Assembly: GCA_964035545.1 (NCBI GenBank)
Contig: OZ037765.1
Span: forward strand, 29,748,004 to 29,812,003
DNA length: 64,000 nucleotides
Reading direction: 5' to 3'
Source: Bugula neritina
Lineage: Eukaryota; Bryozoa; Gymnolaemata; Cheilostomatida; Bugulidae
Below, piece by piece: positions 1 to 13,444 of the stretch; position 1 is the stretch's first letter, and each line of letters opens with the position of its first letter. A program made the translations under genes and the position numbers. Under the pieces are notes generated by a model. That model did no database searches. It saw only the letters and a list, made by a program, of their open reading frames with translations, and was not told where the DNA came from.

Positions 1-648
1 AATGAGTTCAATGTGTTAGGTCAGTCACATTTGCAAACTCAAGTAGTTCAGGCTTTGCAGTCCACTGCTATTATTTGATATCTTTTGTGAAAATCTCATT
101 TGAAATGTTTCATCTAAAATAAGATCACGTTACTGAGATTTTAGTTCAAGTGGAATGGCAACAGCCTTGGGCTGATGTATCGGTTATTAATTAAATTGAT
201 TGTTCAGGTTTTCGTTTCAAAGCCTGGTAATAATAACTATTAAAAAAGGTGAATTTAAACATATCTCTATGGAGTTGTCTTTCACTAGTCCGTTTTGAGA
301 CAAGTTCCTGTGGTATTATACTGAAGCTCTCCTATCCTTTCTTCTTAGAGTTTAGACAAGCCTCTATTAATTGCATAACAATTGCTGGCAGCATAGCTGA
401 TCAATGTTGCTGTCAAAACAAACACTAGCTGATTATAATATAAACACAGTGTCAGGTCAAGGTGCTAAAGAAATTCCAGTGTCTTCATTCCACAGGAGAT
501 ATGAGGTATTGTGACTATTTCTGGCTGTGAGTTGTTGAGTGACTACCACCAGTGGCTTCATAGCTACTGGCTGGTTACAGTCTCTGCAGCTGTGAAAACA
601 TCAGCCACTCTATGCACCAGTTGCCAGGAAATTTTGTATAGTGATTAA
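1..648. other. Non-coding DNA upstream of the foldback element
   Basis: No coding exon recognised. If the band 4.1 gene begins before the window this is intron; otherwise it is intergenic. The sequence is AT-rich with no repeat structure that I could see. Confidence 0.4.
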
Positions 649-3600
649 TAGAGGGTTTTCAGACATCTCTCTAGGGGGATTTGTATTTTAAAGTTGTCTC
701 CCCCTGCAGGGATTGGGGGCAGTCTCGATGATATATAGAAGGCCCATAAAATAAGTAGAAATGTAAGGTTTGAGTGAAGACTACTACTAGTATAAGTTTC
801 ATTTTTTCTGAGATTAATATTTTGGCATAAGTACACATATGAGCAGTTTCAGAATTTTTTTAAAAAATTTTGTTAATGATAAATGGCACAAAAACAAAAC
901 TTCAAAGCATATTTGTGGTTTTGGTTAGTGAGCAAATCTGAAGCTGGCAGCTGTCATTATTATTTGCTTTGCCGACTGTAACCAGTATGTTTAGAGCTGC
1001 TAACCTTTCAACTCTTAGGACAATAATAACATGCTCGTACACAGTATAGCTGCACTAGTGGGCTCTGTCTTACTGAACTCCAAATGCTCCAAATTATGGG
1101 TTGGAACACATGCCTGTACGTTTATGAAGGCACTGGCTCATTTGTATTAACATGTTCACGTACTTACACACCTATACTATGAAAATAACTAAGCCACCCT
1201 ACTATCTAATATTTCTATATATCAAAAAAATTATTATAAATATAAAGATATGTATTAAAATAGATAGATTAAATTTGTAAGCCTAGGGCCACACGGTGCG
1301 TATTTTCGCATGCGAAAATTGAAATCACAAGTAGCAAAGGTGTCCACTGTGCGCGTTGAGAAAACATTCGCACTTGTCGCTCTGCATTTTCAACGCAAGT
1401 GCGAATCGTCTCTGTCGTCGTCACCTAATTGGCTGGTATTATTAAGCGAGCCCAATTTCTTTATTTTAGTGCTAAATTCCAGTAAATTGCGTTTTATTGA
1501 AAGCGAGTGCGATTTAAAAATGAACGCTTTGTTTATCACGCATCACTGACGCTACAGTGGACACCTTTGCTACTTGTGATTTCAATTTTCGCATGCGAAA
1601 ATACGCACCGTGTGGCCCTAGGCTAATTTCAAACAACATCTTATCTAAAAATGTCAAACACTGTATAACTATATATATGTTTTAAAAGCATTTGTTTACA
1701 TGGCATGCATGCAAGTCAATGAAAATATTTAGAGAACAGTAAAAAGAAGCATATAAATTTTAGAATAGTTTCTTCTTTTCTGAGATGAATATTTTGGAAA
1801 AGTCCCACAATTCAACGTTTAAATTAAATCTGTAAAAAAAATTCACAGCGTATTTTCAATGAAGAATTATTCTTGCAAGCTGTTTGTATACCAACATTCC
1901 TAATACAGAAATGTTTTTGGAGCATTGTAAATTATATACTGCTGCATTGCAGAAAAAAAATCATCAAAAAAAGCACTTTTCAGCCAAAGCAACTTGGCTT
2001 GTTTCCAAAAAAGAGTTAAAATGTACATTTAGTACCAGCTGTAAAGTATAGAAAGAACGAACTATGTCATAATGACTGCATTCTTATGACACTAATGAAA
2101 TTAAGATTGGCTTTACTCCATACGGGTCTTGCTCAAAGGTGGAGTTTTAAATAATGCTACAAAGTTTTACTAAATTCCCAGATAATACTTTTTATATCAA
2201 ATCATTTGGCTTTGCTGATTTAGCTATATTATGTACATTTTGTACTTATTTATCTCTAGGTCAGTTTTCAGCCATATATTTGACCACATTGCTATACTTC
2301 CTTTGTGCCAGCATTCTCTCCTTTATATCTTTTCTGTGGTTTCTAATAATTTTCAGTGGTATGTCACTGTATGTAAACTATGTAAACCATCAGGCTATCT
2401 CTTATACAATGCATGCTGCTATAAGAATAACAGCAGCTGTTTTGTATTCAATCAACCTTGTTGCAAGAATTTTGCTTGCTTGAAGCTCTCTGTTGAGTAG
2501 CTGTCTCTCTATATTACATAACTGCTTGTTCAAGAAAGTGCCCGATGAGAACTGTCCAACTTTAGCTGTCTAACTTAAATTACATTATATAGGATTACAT
2601 CCCTACATAATAAGCTGATTAAACAACACATATAAATCGGCCAAAAACACCACACACTTGACTAGCTCTAGTTTGACTCATTTATATTTCGAGTTTTTCA
2701 CATTACTTGAACATGCTTTAGCCAATTTGTTGCATTATTTTTCATCCATACATGTAATACAAGGATTTAGTATATTAATTTTTTAAGTTTGGATTGTCTA
2801 CTAGGCAGGTATCGCAGATATTTAATCAGACTGTGAAGTTGCTTAGAGAAGCTCTAAATCCAATGATAGTATTTTATCAACACACGGAGGTTAATAAAAC
2901 ATGTCCACCTCAATGAACTTTGACCTAGTTAACTAGACCACTGTAAAATGGCATGCCAGAACAAATGCAAACCAGCTTGCAAAAATAATTCTTCATTGAA
3001 AATACACTGTGAAAAATTCTTTTACAGACTTTATTTAAATGTTGAATTGTGGGACATTTCCAAAATATTCATCTCAGAAAAAAAGAAACTATTCTGAAAT
3101 TTATATGGTTCTTTTTACTGTTCTCTAAATATTTTCATTGACTTGCATGCATGCCATGTAAACAAATGCTTTTAAAACATATATATAGTTACACAGTGTT
3201 TGGCATTTTTAGATAAGATGTTGTTTGAAATTACAAATTGAATCTATCTATTTTAATACATATCTTTATATTTATAATAATTTTTTTGATATATAGAAAT
3301 ATTAGATAGTAAGGTGGCTTAGTTATTTTCATAGTATAGGTGTGTAAGTACGTGAACATGTTAATATAAATGAGCCAGTGCCTTCATAAACGTACAGGCA
3401 TGTGTTCCAACCCATAATTTGGAGCATTTGGAGTTCAGTAAGACAGAGCCCACTAGTGCAGCTATACTGTGTACGAGCATGTTATTATTGTCCTAAGAGT
3501 TGAAAGGTTAGCAGCTCTAAACAGGCTGGTTACAGTCGGCAAAGCAAATAATAATGACAGCTGCCAGCTTCAGATTTGCTCACTAACCAAAACCACAAAT

Positions 3601-3861
3601 ATGCTTTGAAGTTTTGTTTTTGTTCCATTTATCATTAACAAAATTTTTTAAAAAATTCTGAAACTGCTCATATGTGTACTTATGCCAAAATATTAATCTC
3701 AGAAAAAATGAAACTTATACTAGTAGTAGTCTTCACTCAAACCTTACATTTCTACTTATTTTATGGGCCTTCTATATATCATCGAGACTGCCCCCAATCC
3801 CTGTAGGGGGAGACAACTTTAAAATACAAATTCCCCTAGAGGGATGTTTGAAACCCCTCTA
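649..3861. mobile_element. 3.2 kb foldback (long inverted repeat) transposable element
   Basis: Two arms of about 0.9 kb are near-perfect reverse complements: left about 649-1887 (interrupted by the MITE at 1281-1623), right about 2966-3861. The outer ends read TAGAGGG on one side and CCCTCTA on the other, and both are flanked by TTAA (645-648 and 3862-3865), which could be a target duplication. The 1.1 kb centre has no recognisable transposase; its longest open frame (2154-2483) is hydrophobic and matches nothing I know. Arm identity looks very high, so insertion or gene conversion is recent. Probably non-autonomous. It lies upstream of or within an intron of the band 4.1 gene. Confidence 0.8.
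1281..1623. mobile_element. 343 bp MITE, copy 1, TAA target duplication (PIF/Harbinger-like)
   Basis: Terminal inverted repeats of about 69 bp start GCCTAGGGCCACACGGTGCG and end with the reverse complement. The element is flanked by TAA at 1278-1280 and 1624-1626. The uninterrupted right arm of the surrounding foldback element shows the empty site with a single TAA, so the duplication is real. A 3 bp TWA target is typical of the PIF/Harbinger superfamily. No coding capacity. More GC-rich than its surroundings. Confidence 0.9.
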
Positions 3862-4843
3862 TTAAAACTGGTCATTTTAAATAAATTACTTCAAGTGTTG
3901 GTAGGACAGAGTTTGGTGGGCAATGTAGGCTACTTGATAGGGAAGTTTCTCTAAAAATGTAGTCATGGTCATTTCATAATTTCAGATAACATTTTTTTTG
4001 TATTCCAGCTCCACATTTTTTTACAGTTTGCTGTCATGCTATGTCTATTCAGGAAGTTACAAGGTTCATTTTGCACCAATTTTCCTTGTAGTGTTTGTTT
4101 GTCAACTGAGAAATCTTTTAGGGAAAAAAGTTTAGTAAAGGCTCATCGTTAATTTTTAGGCCAGTTAATTTTTGGTCACCAACCTATCTATTCAAACAAG
4201 GTGTTTGTTTATCAGCTAATCTCTCTCTCTGATGTGTGAGTCATCATCTTGGGGCTGACTAGTTGTATACATAAATGTCAGTTGTCCGTCCTGATTCCAA
4301 TAGCATGAACTGTGTGATCCATGCATATAATATCTACCTCATGGGGCAAGACAACACCCACACCACAAATTTAGCAAAACTATATGGTCACCTTTTTGAT
4401 CAAACAAAGACGGTCATTTGCAAACAGTTCAATATCTGCAATATAATTTATCAAGACAACATTTGTTCAAATTATTATAGGATTGGATTTTGTACTCAAG
4501 TTTTCAAGGATAACTTCATGAATATGTAGTTAGTATCACTTTGTACTTGGTTTATGTGTCCATATTCATTTTGTTCATTTAAAACTGTATCAGGTAACTT
4601 TAGTGATTTTTATAGTTTGATGAAAAGTCGTCCTAGTTATAGCAGATATTGTAGTATTTATGATATAGCATAATACAATATAACGTAATACCATATAATA
4701 TATAATATAATATAACATAATACCATGTAATATGATATTATATAACATAATACGATATAATATGGTGTAGCATAATGTAAATAACATAATACGATATAAC
4801 ATAATACAATACCATAGATTCAATTAGCTCACATCTGTCGTAG
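3862..4843. repeat. Non-coding DNA with AT-rich tandem repeat near 4640-4812
   Basis: Probably intron of the band 4.1 gene, just upstream of its first visible exon. From about 4640 to 4812 degenerate tandem units of the type TATAACATAATACNATA repeat up to about 30 bases before the splice acceptor at 4843. An open frame at 4275-4529 resembles nothing known. Confidence 0.6.
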
Positions 4844-7800
4844 TTTGAGATGGAACAGAAGACTCTGGGCTTCAAACTGCCCACCCCCAGATTCGCGAAG
4901 AGGTTGTGGCGGATAGCCGTGGAGCATCACCAGTTCTTCAGACTGAAGCAACCGGAGCTCACCAACACCGGCACGCTGGGAGGATTCGGCTCTAAGCGGT
5001 GGCGCATGTCTGGGCGAACTCGAAGTCAACTCAAAAGCCTCGGTGAGTTTAGTTTCTATAGCATGTGATGATTGATGGTATGCATCATTGTGCTGGTTGT
5101 GGGTTGAGGCTCCTGAAATATTTGTTGTGTTATGCTAAATTTTTGGAACTAGAAATATTTTTTGAAGAGAAACACATTAAAATATTTTCCTTGGCCAAAT
5201 GCTTCCACATGTAGCTTTAAGTTTTAGATTGAAAACTACTTACACTCAGTACCTAATGACCCAGAAACTATATTGAAAAATTTAACATAACTATGTTTTC
5301 CCTAACTCATCAGACATGATCTTAGGCTATTGAATGCCCACATTAGTAGGAATTTAGTAGGTCATGTGACTTGTTTGATGTTGAAGGAACCCCAAAACGA
5401 TGCAACAGTGTCATGTCCTCGGATACATATCCAGGTCTGCATCAGAGTACGAGCACAATGCCCGCCTCCTCCACGAGACTCAGCAGAGACGGGGTGGATA
5501 GGAACTACAACACGGTATCTGTGAGTCACCTTCTAGATAACATTGCTTCAGTCTCAGAGATATCTTTTACAACTCTCGAAACTGATATTGAAGAATCACA
5601 GCTAGTCGTTGCAATCTTAAACAAACATCAGGTGTTCTTATAATCAATTATAACATTCAATGGTTTGTAAAAAGCAAGTGTATTGGCCAACTAGAGCTAA
5701 AACTTTGAAGGTTGTGAGATCAACTTTTTTAAAAGAAAGTGGGTAGAACATAGTTATTCTACAAACATTTCTACTAAGGATCTTGTAGTTTAGCTGATGT
5801 TCCTTGTATGTGACAGGATAAGGGTGGTAGACTATTGGTCCCTTCTATAAGCATTGAGGGAGATTCCTTGGGAATTGAAGAAAAGGTTAAATCAGTATGC
5901 ATGGTTTAGTTTGCTATCCTACGTGTCTGTCGTATGTGTCGTCACTTTTCTCGTGTGTCAGCATGTGCTCTAGTGAGAACCCAGTAACCGTTGTGGCGGT
6001 TTGCATGTATGGCAGACGTTTCCTGTACAAGTGCACCAGTACTAACCAAGTTTTAGATTATGGAGATATATAACATTTATTTGATGTGAAATTCTGAAAG
6101 AAGTAGAACTTTGAGAGTATAAAGCAGACCAAACTAGAAGATAAATTATTTACTTCTGCTTGTGAAGAAAAAACAACTCCCATTTAATTAGCTATCAGTC
6201 AATGTCTTCACCAGTTATACCTTGTATGGTATTGCTTTGTAAGTTTGAGAGTCTTTCATCTATCAGTCAGTAACAGCCCTTTATCTTCTATGAGCTGACA
6301 AGTAGTAGTAGAAAGTAGAGCTTTCCCTGTTGTCAGTGTCAATAACTGTTGTAACCCATTAGGGTTGTTGATAGGGGAGCAATGCCCCTACTTCACTATG
6401 ACCTGCGTAACCTAGAAACTGTTACAGTACTGCTGCACAATAATATAATGTAACCATAAGTTATACTGCATAGCTAGATAAAGTGAGGTAGGCGCAGTAA
6501 TAGAGAAATTGTTTTAGATTGGAATTGTAGCAAAAGGAGTTATGTTCTCACGAGAGCAACCCGATGCCCAAACTAAAATTTCATAATAAAATTAAAGAAC
6601 TTAAGCTATCTCAATTTCTCCACTAATGCTTCTAACTGGATAAAGTACCAAGCGTCTAAGTTGTAGAGTATGTAGCATGTAGTTACTGAGTGTGAAATGT
6701 GTTCATACTGTATGAATGATCATTGTGTAGGGGCGTGGAAGTCAAGGCACAGATCAGCTGGTGGACACATCACAAGACTATGGTGAATATATACCTGATG
6801 AGAACATATGTACTACATCTACATCACGTGACAGGAACAGGTCTCGCACTCACGTACCTCCGTCTAGCAGGGCAGCAACGCCTAGTAAGGCGGCAGCAGC
6901 AGGTGACTCTCCTATAGTAGGCGCTGACAATCTGGTGAATGGCGAGGCAGCACGAAAGGGTGACGTGGATCAGCTGCTGGGGCAGAGCTGTCTCTCAACA
7001 CCATCATCCAAGAGCTACACGAGGCCGGTTCCCAAGGAGAGAGTCAACGGTGGTCATTTCAACAGTCATCACAATGGCACCTTGGAACCAGCTGATGATG
7101 TCATTACACCCGCAGGTGTCTCGCAGGTAACCTAATTATTCTAATTTAACTTTTATTGATTATTTATTATACTGTAATTCTAGTAATGAAGATTTGTTAT
7201 TTACTAGCAAGACTTATAGTAACTTTTGCTAGTAAACAACAAGTTTTTATTTAGAGCCCAAGGCTTATAAAGTGAGAAAGTTTATTATCTTGATTTATAT
7301 ATTAGTCAAGTTTGTTAGCCAGATTTTTATACACTCTATTCTCTAAATATGTATTATATGGCATTCATGTCTCGTTGAGTTTTACCTTCTGTCATGCATT
7401 GTTTGTTGCAATGTAGGCATCCCCTCTAAGCTCACAATCTACACCAAAACAACTCTCACCACAATCTTCACCAGTTGAAACTAAGTCTTCCAGCCCACTG
7501 CTGAACCTGCAATCATCTCCAACTACAGTAAACCCACAGTTATCATCACCTACAGTGAAAGGGAAGTCATCACCAGTAGCAGTAATACCTCAGTCACTAT
7601 CCCCCCAGCTGGCTCCATTATCGCAGTCTCCTATTGCGACACCCAGGTTTGGAGTTGGTGAACTGCCACTGCCTTCGTTTAGTCTCGAATCATCAGGAGT
7701 TATGCCCACTGGTGGGATAGACAAGTCCATAAAGTTGGCTACTGCGGAAAGATGCGAGAAAGTAATTAATGTTGGTGTGGTATGTTCGACAGCCTTCTCT

Positions 7801-9793
7801 GCTCTATACACTCGCTGTAATATCTAGTGCCGTAGTTGCTAGTTTAGATGAATAATTTAGTTATAATTTAGCGTTGGTTCTCGAGATAAAGCCTCTGGAC
7901 CTGTTACGCTGTGCTAGTTTGCTTCTTCTCTAAAATTCAGTACATGACAACTTACATGTGGATCAGCTCTAGTTTGCTGAGCGAATTGCTTGGCTTAATG
8001 TGTGTCCCTAAAGTTATTGCCCTGTTCTAGTTTTCCAGCTGCATGAAAATGGTTAGCGGAATGTAGTTGTGTGCATTTCATTTCCTTTTTGGTTTTGCTG
8101 CTTGCCTCTCACGTCCAATGCCGTTTTGTCCTTTTAGCCACCCACTGTTAAAACTACAAGTATGAAGTTTTCCGGTGGGTCTAGTGAACCCTCCACCCAG
8201 TCTACTTGGTCTCCGCCCACGGTGAAGACTAAAAAAAGGCAGTTCAATTATATTGACACATCTAAGGCAGATGTGAATGGTTATCACAAACCTAAGCACG
8301 ATAATTGGATATTGCAAACTGCTTGCACCAGCACAGTAGGTTTACTACTCATCACTTCCTCTTTCTCTGATGCTTCTGCAGCTGACAGCGTAAAGAGTTG
8401 TGACACTTGCAGCTGGTTTTAATGCGTTCAAACTCAATATTCTGATTCATTTAGTCTGAAGAATTTATTACTTGTGAACTTTTAATTTATATTGAGTTCG
8501 TCAGGTAAGCTGGTGTCACAATTCTTATACCAGACCCTGCAACTAGTGATGCTGCTGTTTTTTATAAGCTGAGCATGGCAACTTTTCCTTTCCTATTCTC
8601 CCTGTATTACTGACCTTTGTGCTGTTTGTTGAAATGACCTTTATCTGTTGACAGTGTGCCACAGAGAAAGATGGTATTGTAGAGCGACGAGTCAAACACA
8701 CAATAACACTGTCTGGGGATGAAGATCTTGATGATCAGGTAGGCTTTTTATTATCTTATATCAGATTCTATCTTCTGTTACATTTTAATTTAGAGTCCTT
8801 CTGCGTTTAGATGATTTTTAATTGCTTGTTATCTAAAATCTTAATTATAAAAACTTGAGTTGCTTTTCATGTTTTATTATTCTCCTAACTTCATTTTATA
8901 AATCCTAGCTTTCCTCTGCAAAATTATGGTTAGATAATTAATTTGCTTTGATTTAAAAAAATAAATTATACAAGTTGACTGTTTGACATTGTTTGGAGTT
9001 GTTTTCTCTTTTAATTATTTTTGCTTTCTCTTTTAATACAATTTGCTATGATATTCTAGAAATAGAACTGTTATACTTAGTTGAATATTATTATCATATT
9101 ATTACAATTCTTTTTTGACAAGAAATGATGTATTCTTATCCTTTCGAGCAACAATGCTCTTGAAGTCTTTTAAATTATATAATATATTTTTGTTCTACAT
9201 AAATTACAGAGAGAGGTAAACAATTTCATTACATAGAAAATGCTTTAATTTACACTTTGCCTAGTACAAGCTGCGTGTATGATTTCTTATAGACACCCAT
9301 GTTTCTCTACTTATAGTGAAATGGTGTACTTTCTAACTTACCATAGATAATAACAAACCTTTTCCCATGCATAATATCTTTACGAGTTTGAGATAGAACA
9401 GCTTTTTCTTTCTAATACTGGGTGATGTTTCCTTTCTGCTTTTATACTGACCTGCTGCCACAATGCTTTACTGTAGCACCAATTTATCGTTCTAATTTTT
9501 TGTGGAGAACAGGTAGGAGATAATTCCATGAACTGTAGTGTAGTGATAACATAACTCCTAATAAATTGAATTAACCTTAGCAAGCTTCGTCATTGCTATT
9601 GTGGTGTCCCTGCTCGTTTGTTTCTATTTGGTGAAAGCATTTTTGCTCAGTTTTGTTTTTTGTTTTAATTATTTATATGCTGTACAAATTTGTGTTTTAG
9701 CTACTTCTTAATGCCATTCAAGCTGTAACTGGACTAGATAGTACACTTGGTGTAGACAAGATAGAAATTAGAACAGAGCAAGACAACTCTTAA
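4844..9793 (+). CDS. EPB41: Band 4.1 family protein (EPB41/coracle-like), 3-prime half
   Basis: Membrane-cytoskeleton linker that connects transmembrane proteins to spectrin-actin. Proposed exons: 4844-5042, 5387-5520, 5817-5885 (least certain), 6731-7126, 7417-7779, 8138-8335, 8655-8738, 9701-9793; phases agree and the total encodes 511 residues to a TAA stop. The first exon carries the end of the FERM domain and the FERM-adjacent segment: GFKLPTPRFAKRLW, VEHHQFFRL and a serine-glycine-arginine-threonine motif typical of 4.1 proteins. The middle exons are Ser/Pro/Thr/Gln-rich and look disordered. The last two exons match the 4.1 C-terminal domain (TITLSGDEDLDDQ, then an isoleucine-rich tail). 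The spectrin-actin-binding segment is not recognisable. The rest of the FERM domain must lie before the window or in exons I could not see. AATAAA is at 9901-9906. Family assignment is firm; which vertebrate paralogue it resembles is not. Confidence 0.88.
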
Positions 9794-10793
9794 ATCTCAT
9801 CAATGTCTAATATTTACACTACTTATTCGCTAAACTTAAACTTCGCATTGTATATTGTACATGTTTGTTGCTTCTCAAGCATATCATGGAATTGTTGTAT
9901 AATAAAATAGTTATCTTTAAATTACTGCAGCTATGAAAATATAAATATAATTCTATTCTATAATACTAATTTATATATTTTTTCTTTTATGTTACTTAAT
10001 ATCCTGAACTCTTTACATTCATGTACCACTTATCACTGCTGCTATTAAATACTTCTCATAAATTGCAACTGCAGTCCCATGTTTTATATCATGTACAGAT
10101 AAATGTGTGACTATTTGTTTTTATATTTTGTTATATGAAGTTATCCTCCTTGAACAAAGCTTGTGTCTCAGTTTATTACAAATACTTATGAGTTACACCT
10201 CTTTTTACTCTATCCAGTCAAGAGCTGCTGCTGTAATGCCATCTAATTTCGATGCCCTTTTATACTAGCCAAGTTTTTATGAATTGTATTTTTTAATAGA
10301 TATTTAATATCACACCTGTAGAACGTTGTAGTTACTTTAGTATGTTATATTTTGATAATAAACTATTGCATTGTTTAAGTGTGCTAGTGCTGACCCTAGA
10401 TTCATCATGAGTGGTTAAACATGACAATGTTTCATGTGACATGAAGATTAAAAATCTAATTACATACAAATCTTTCAAGTATATTTGGCTATACCCATTT
10501 CTTCTTGAAAATATACAAGTCTAAATCTCTTGGCAGGGAAAATAAACTCTTCAAGGTGTAGCTAAATAATGCAATAAATAGTTGGGTAGAACTAAGTTTC
10601 TATTTGAAAAAGGAATGTACAGCAAGCAATATAGTATTAATGAGCCTTCAGGCCAATAAAAGAAGTGTTAAGTTTTTAATTTGTAACTAAAGATGTATAA
10701 TTGAGATTTTACTAAAAGAGGAAAACTGCATTGTGCAGGAAAAATAATTTACTTAGAACTTCACAAAGTAATATTCCAGTTAAAGCATTGTAC
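9794..10793. other. Convergent intergenic region, 4.1 and TMEM180-like 3-prime ends
   Basis: Contains the 3-prime UTR of the 4.1 gene with AATAAA at 9901-9906 (a second at about 10360) and, on the minus strand, the 3-prime UTR of the TMEM180-like gene. No coding sequence or mobile element recognised. Confidence 0.6.
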
Positions 10794-13444
10794 TTATATA
10801 TCTGTGGTTGTTGAGGGTGGGTTGCTACCACCCCTGAGCTTATATTTTCTCCACACTATTATCTGTATTACTCCGATAATTACTGGGGCAAAGCAAGAAA
10901 AGTTGAAAATGGTGTCTTTCAGCATAAGAGTTTGAGCAGCTGTAGCTGTCCCATCTTTGACCGCATCATATCCATATTTATTGAGGATTCCAGCAACAAC
11001 CATCGGCGCCAAAGACAGCGCTGGCTTGACGACCACAGCGTTAGATCCATACACCATGCTTGCTATGGGTTTTCTACGAAGGGAATGCTTCACACTTAGT
11101 GGTAGCACATGATACACACAAACAATTCTAACTCAACATTACATGAGATTTCAGCTCTAGAACTTAACATTGTCGCCAAAAGACTATTAAAACAGGCGCA
11201 GATGAGATGTGAACTTTATTAAATGGTCATAAATTTGAATAAAAAATTAAAATAATATTGCGTTTATGTTTATTATAAATTACATTACAAACAAACTGCT
11301 GCATGTGTAAACTGAGGATATCTTGGAATTTTCAGTTGACAAATTTAAGTATTTTAGATTTTTCTTTCGCCATCATTTAAAAAAGGACAATCAAAGTTGG
11401 CAATGAAGCAATATGAATTGTAATATTTATTGAAATGACAACATGATATTGTATTATAGTAAATTAAAACTTACTTCCGGCCATTAATAGCCATGTCTTC
11501 ATCAGCAATGTCAGCCAAATTTATAATAAAGAATGAAAAAGCCCCATCGGAAAGAGTGCTGTTAAAAAACACCACAATGACTAGTTTATATAATATTTAC
11601 ACTGTTCATTATAGTACAAATTGTGAAGGTTAGTAAATGATGAATGACAATTAATAGTTTAAATCTCTTGGTACATCCTCAGTACATTTGAGCAATAACT
11701 TTTTATATCCCAAGGAAAATTTACAACTGGACTGTTGGCTATAATTATGAACAGATGTGAGGAGCAAGACAGTAAGTACTCATAAAATAAAGTCCATAAA
11801 AGTAAACTAATATGATTGGCTCATTGCTTAGCAGCTAAAGTTACTAAAGTTAGTTTTCATGTAAAACAAGCTAAAGCTAGTTGTATCAACAGTAGAGTAA
11901 TAGAAGACAACTTACAAATCAGCAATAAGAAATATCATGTACCATACAGTCTGTCCAGCACCAGAAAAGTACATAACCAGTCCTAGGACTATTTTCAAGT
12001 AGAATGTAGCCATTTCCATTTTATACAGACTTATTAGATGAACGAATGGAGAGACTGCAACTACTGCAACCTAAACGGAAAATACGAAACCATATATATT
12101 ATTTATTACATATATGCAATAATAACTGAGAAGTAAAGCTCATTTTAGCAGAATGCCTAAGGCCCTTGATTGAATTTAGTCAAAGAGTAATATCATGATG
12201 TATGGGTTTGGAGCCAACTTTATCCTAATAAATTACAATAATGCCTCATAGAAAAAACACCAGTTAGCTGAAAAATATAGTGGGATAAAAAAATACTTTT
12301 AAAAGTTAGTATCATAGTTACTGTGATCACCGAAGTGCTTGAGAACCAAACAGCTTAGCTATTCTATGACACATTTTAAATTTTTACTGTTGAAATAATG
12401 ATTAAGTTTCAGCTGTACTCTTATAATATATGTGAGAATTTGTCGCTGAAAGTAAATAACAAAAACACTGTAATGTGTACTGGACTAAAGCATGCCTACA
12501 GTGCATCAACATGATACATAGGCACTTTATAAGCCATATAATGAGAATAGTTATAACTACTAAAATAGATAAGATGGAGAAGCACCAACCTGTGTTATGA
12601 CCATGAGAGCCCCCAGCAAAACGCTTCTAGACCCGGTTGACAGTTCGTCAGCAGGAATTAACTGCTCGGTAAATATTTTGGCAAAACTCATAATGTAGGT
12701 TATGTGAAGCTCTTGCAAGAAGTTCATGGCAACAAAACACAGAAAGTTTTTATTTCTGAAAATATCTTTAGTAAGAGCCCAATATGATCCTGCAGGAACA
12801 GATTGGTTTTCGGACATGTCATAGCGGGTGTTAGCGTACTTACCGGTAATAACAAAAAATATGAGCGATATTCCTCCAAGAATTAAACATATGCCTTGGA
12901 AAATATAATAATTTGTAAGACCATCAGAGAAGTAATCTGTAACAAACACCGAGCTAGTTCCTATTATTCCAGCTATGCCCATGTACTTAACCATCATTAA
13001 CCTTTCGGAGTCGCTTTCTCCATATTCAGTCATGAGTGCGCAATGAGCCAAGAGACAGAATGTGAAGAACGTATCAAATAGGCACAATGCACAAAGTCCT
13101 TGAATAAAACAAATAAATCCATTACTTCCGCCAACATAGTCTGCCCAAGGAAACCAGGGTATTAGAAATGATATCGCCCATGGCACAGCACCGTATAAGA
13201 TACATTTACGCCTTACAGAAATCCATCCATCAACTGCTGTATCTTGTAAATAACCAAACCATGGGTCATTTACAGCATTCCATATAGCAAATATAAATTG
13301 AGATAACTGAAACCATGTCTGGTTCATATGATATTTGTCAAGGAAAATTTTCACATAGTAAAAATTGAAAACTGTAGATATAATTCTACTCCCTAAGGTC
13401 GTAGATGAGTATATCAATGCTTTTTTGCTAAATCTCTCAACCAT
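10794..13444 (-). CDS. MFSD13A: TMEM180/MFSD13A-like major facilitator membrane protein
   Basis: Multi-pass membrane protein of the sugar/cation-symporter branch of the major facilitator superfamily; the substrate of TMEM180 is unknown. Exons on the minus strand: 13444-12590, 12070-11916, 11558-11475, 11073-10794, giving 457 residues, close to the human length (about 517). The first exon encodes 285 residues with a signature near residues 41-50 (WNAVNDPWFGY), equivalent to the WNSLNDPLFGW motif of TMEM180, and several hydrophobic helices. Exon 3 to exon 4 reads NLADIADEDMAINGRKKP, matching the conserved DLVDEDLVLNHRK block of the family. The last exon holds two more helices and a short polar tail. 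The start ATG at 13444 lies 18 bases after an acceptor-like CAG. It is convergent with the 4.1 gene and divergent from the USF3-like gene. Confidence 0.86.

Noticed and set aside
645-836. 63-codon minus-strand frame repeated almost exactly at 3674-3865 on the plus strand
   Set aside because: Both are the outer arms of the inverted repeat element; the identity comes from the DNA repeat and there is no coding signature.
2154-2483. 109-codon hydrophobic frame in the centre of the foldback element
   Set aside because: Overlaps another frame of similar length, has AT-driven Phe/Leu/Ile composition, and shows no transposase motif.
4275-4529. 84-codon frame upstream of the 4.1 exon
   Set aside because: No similarity to FERM or any known family and no matching splice sites.
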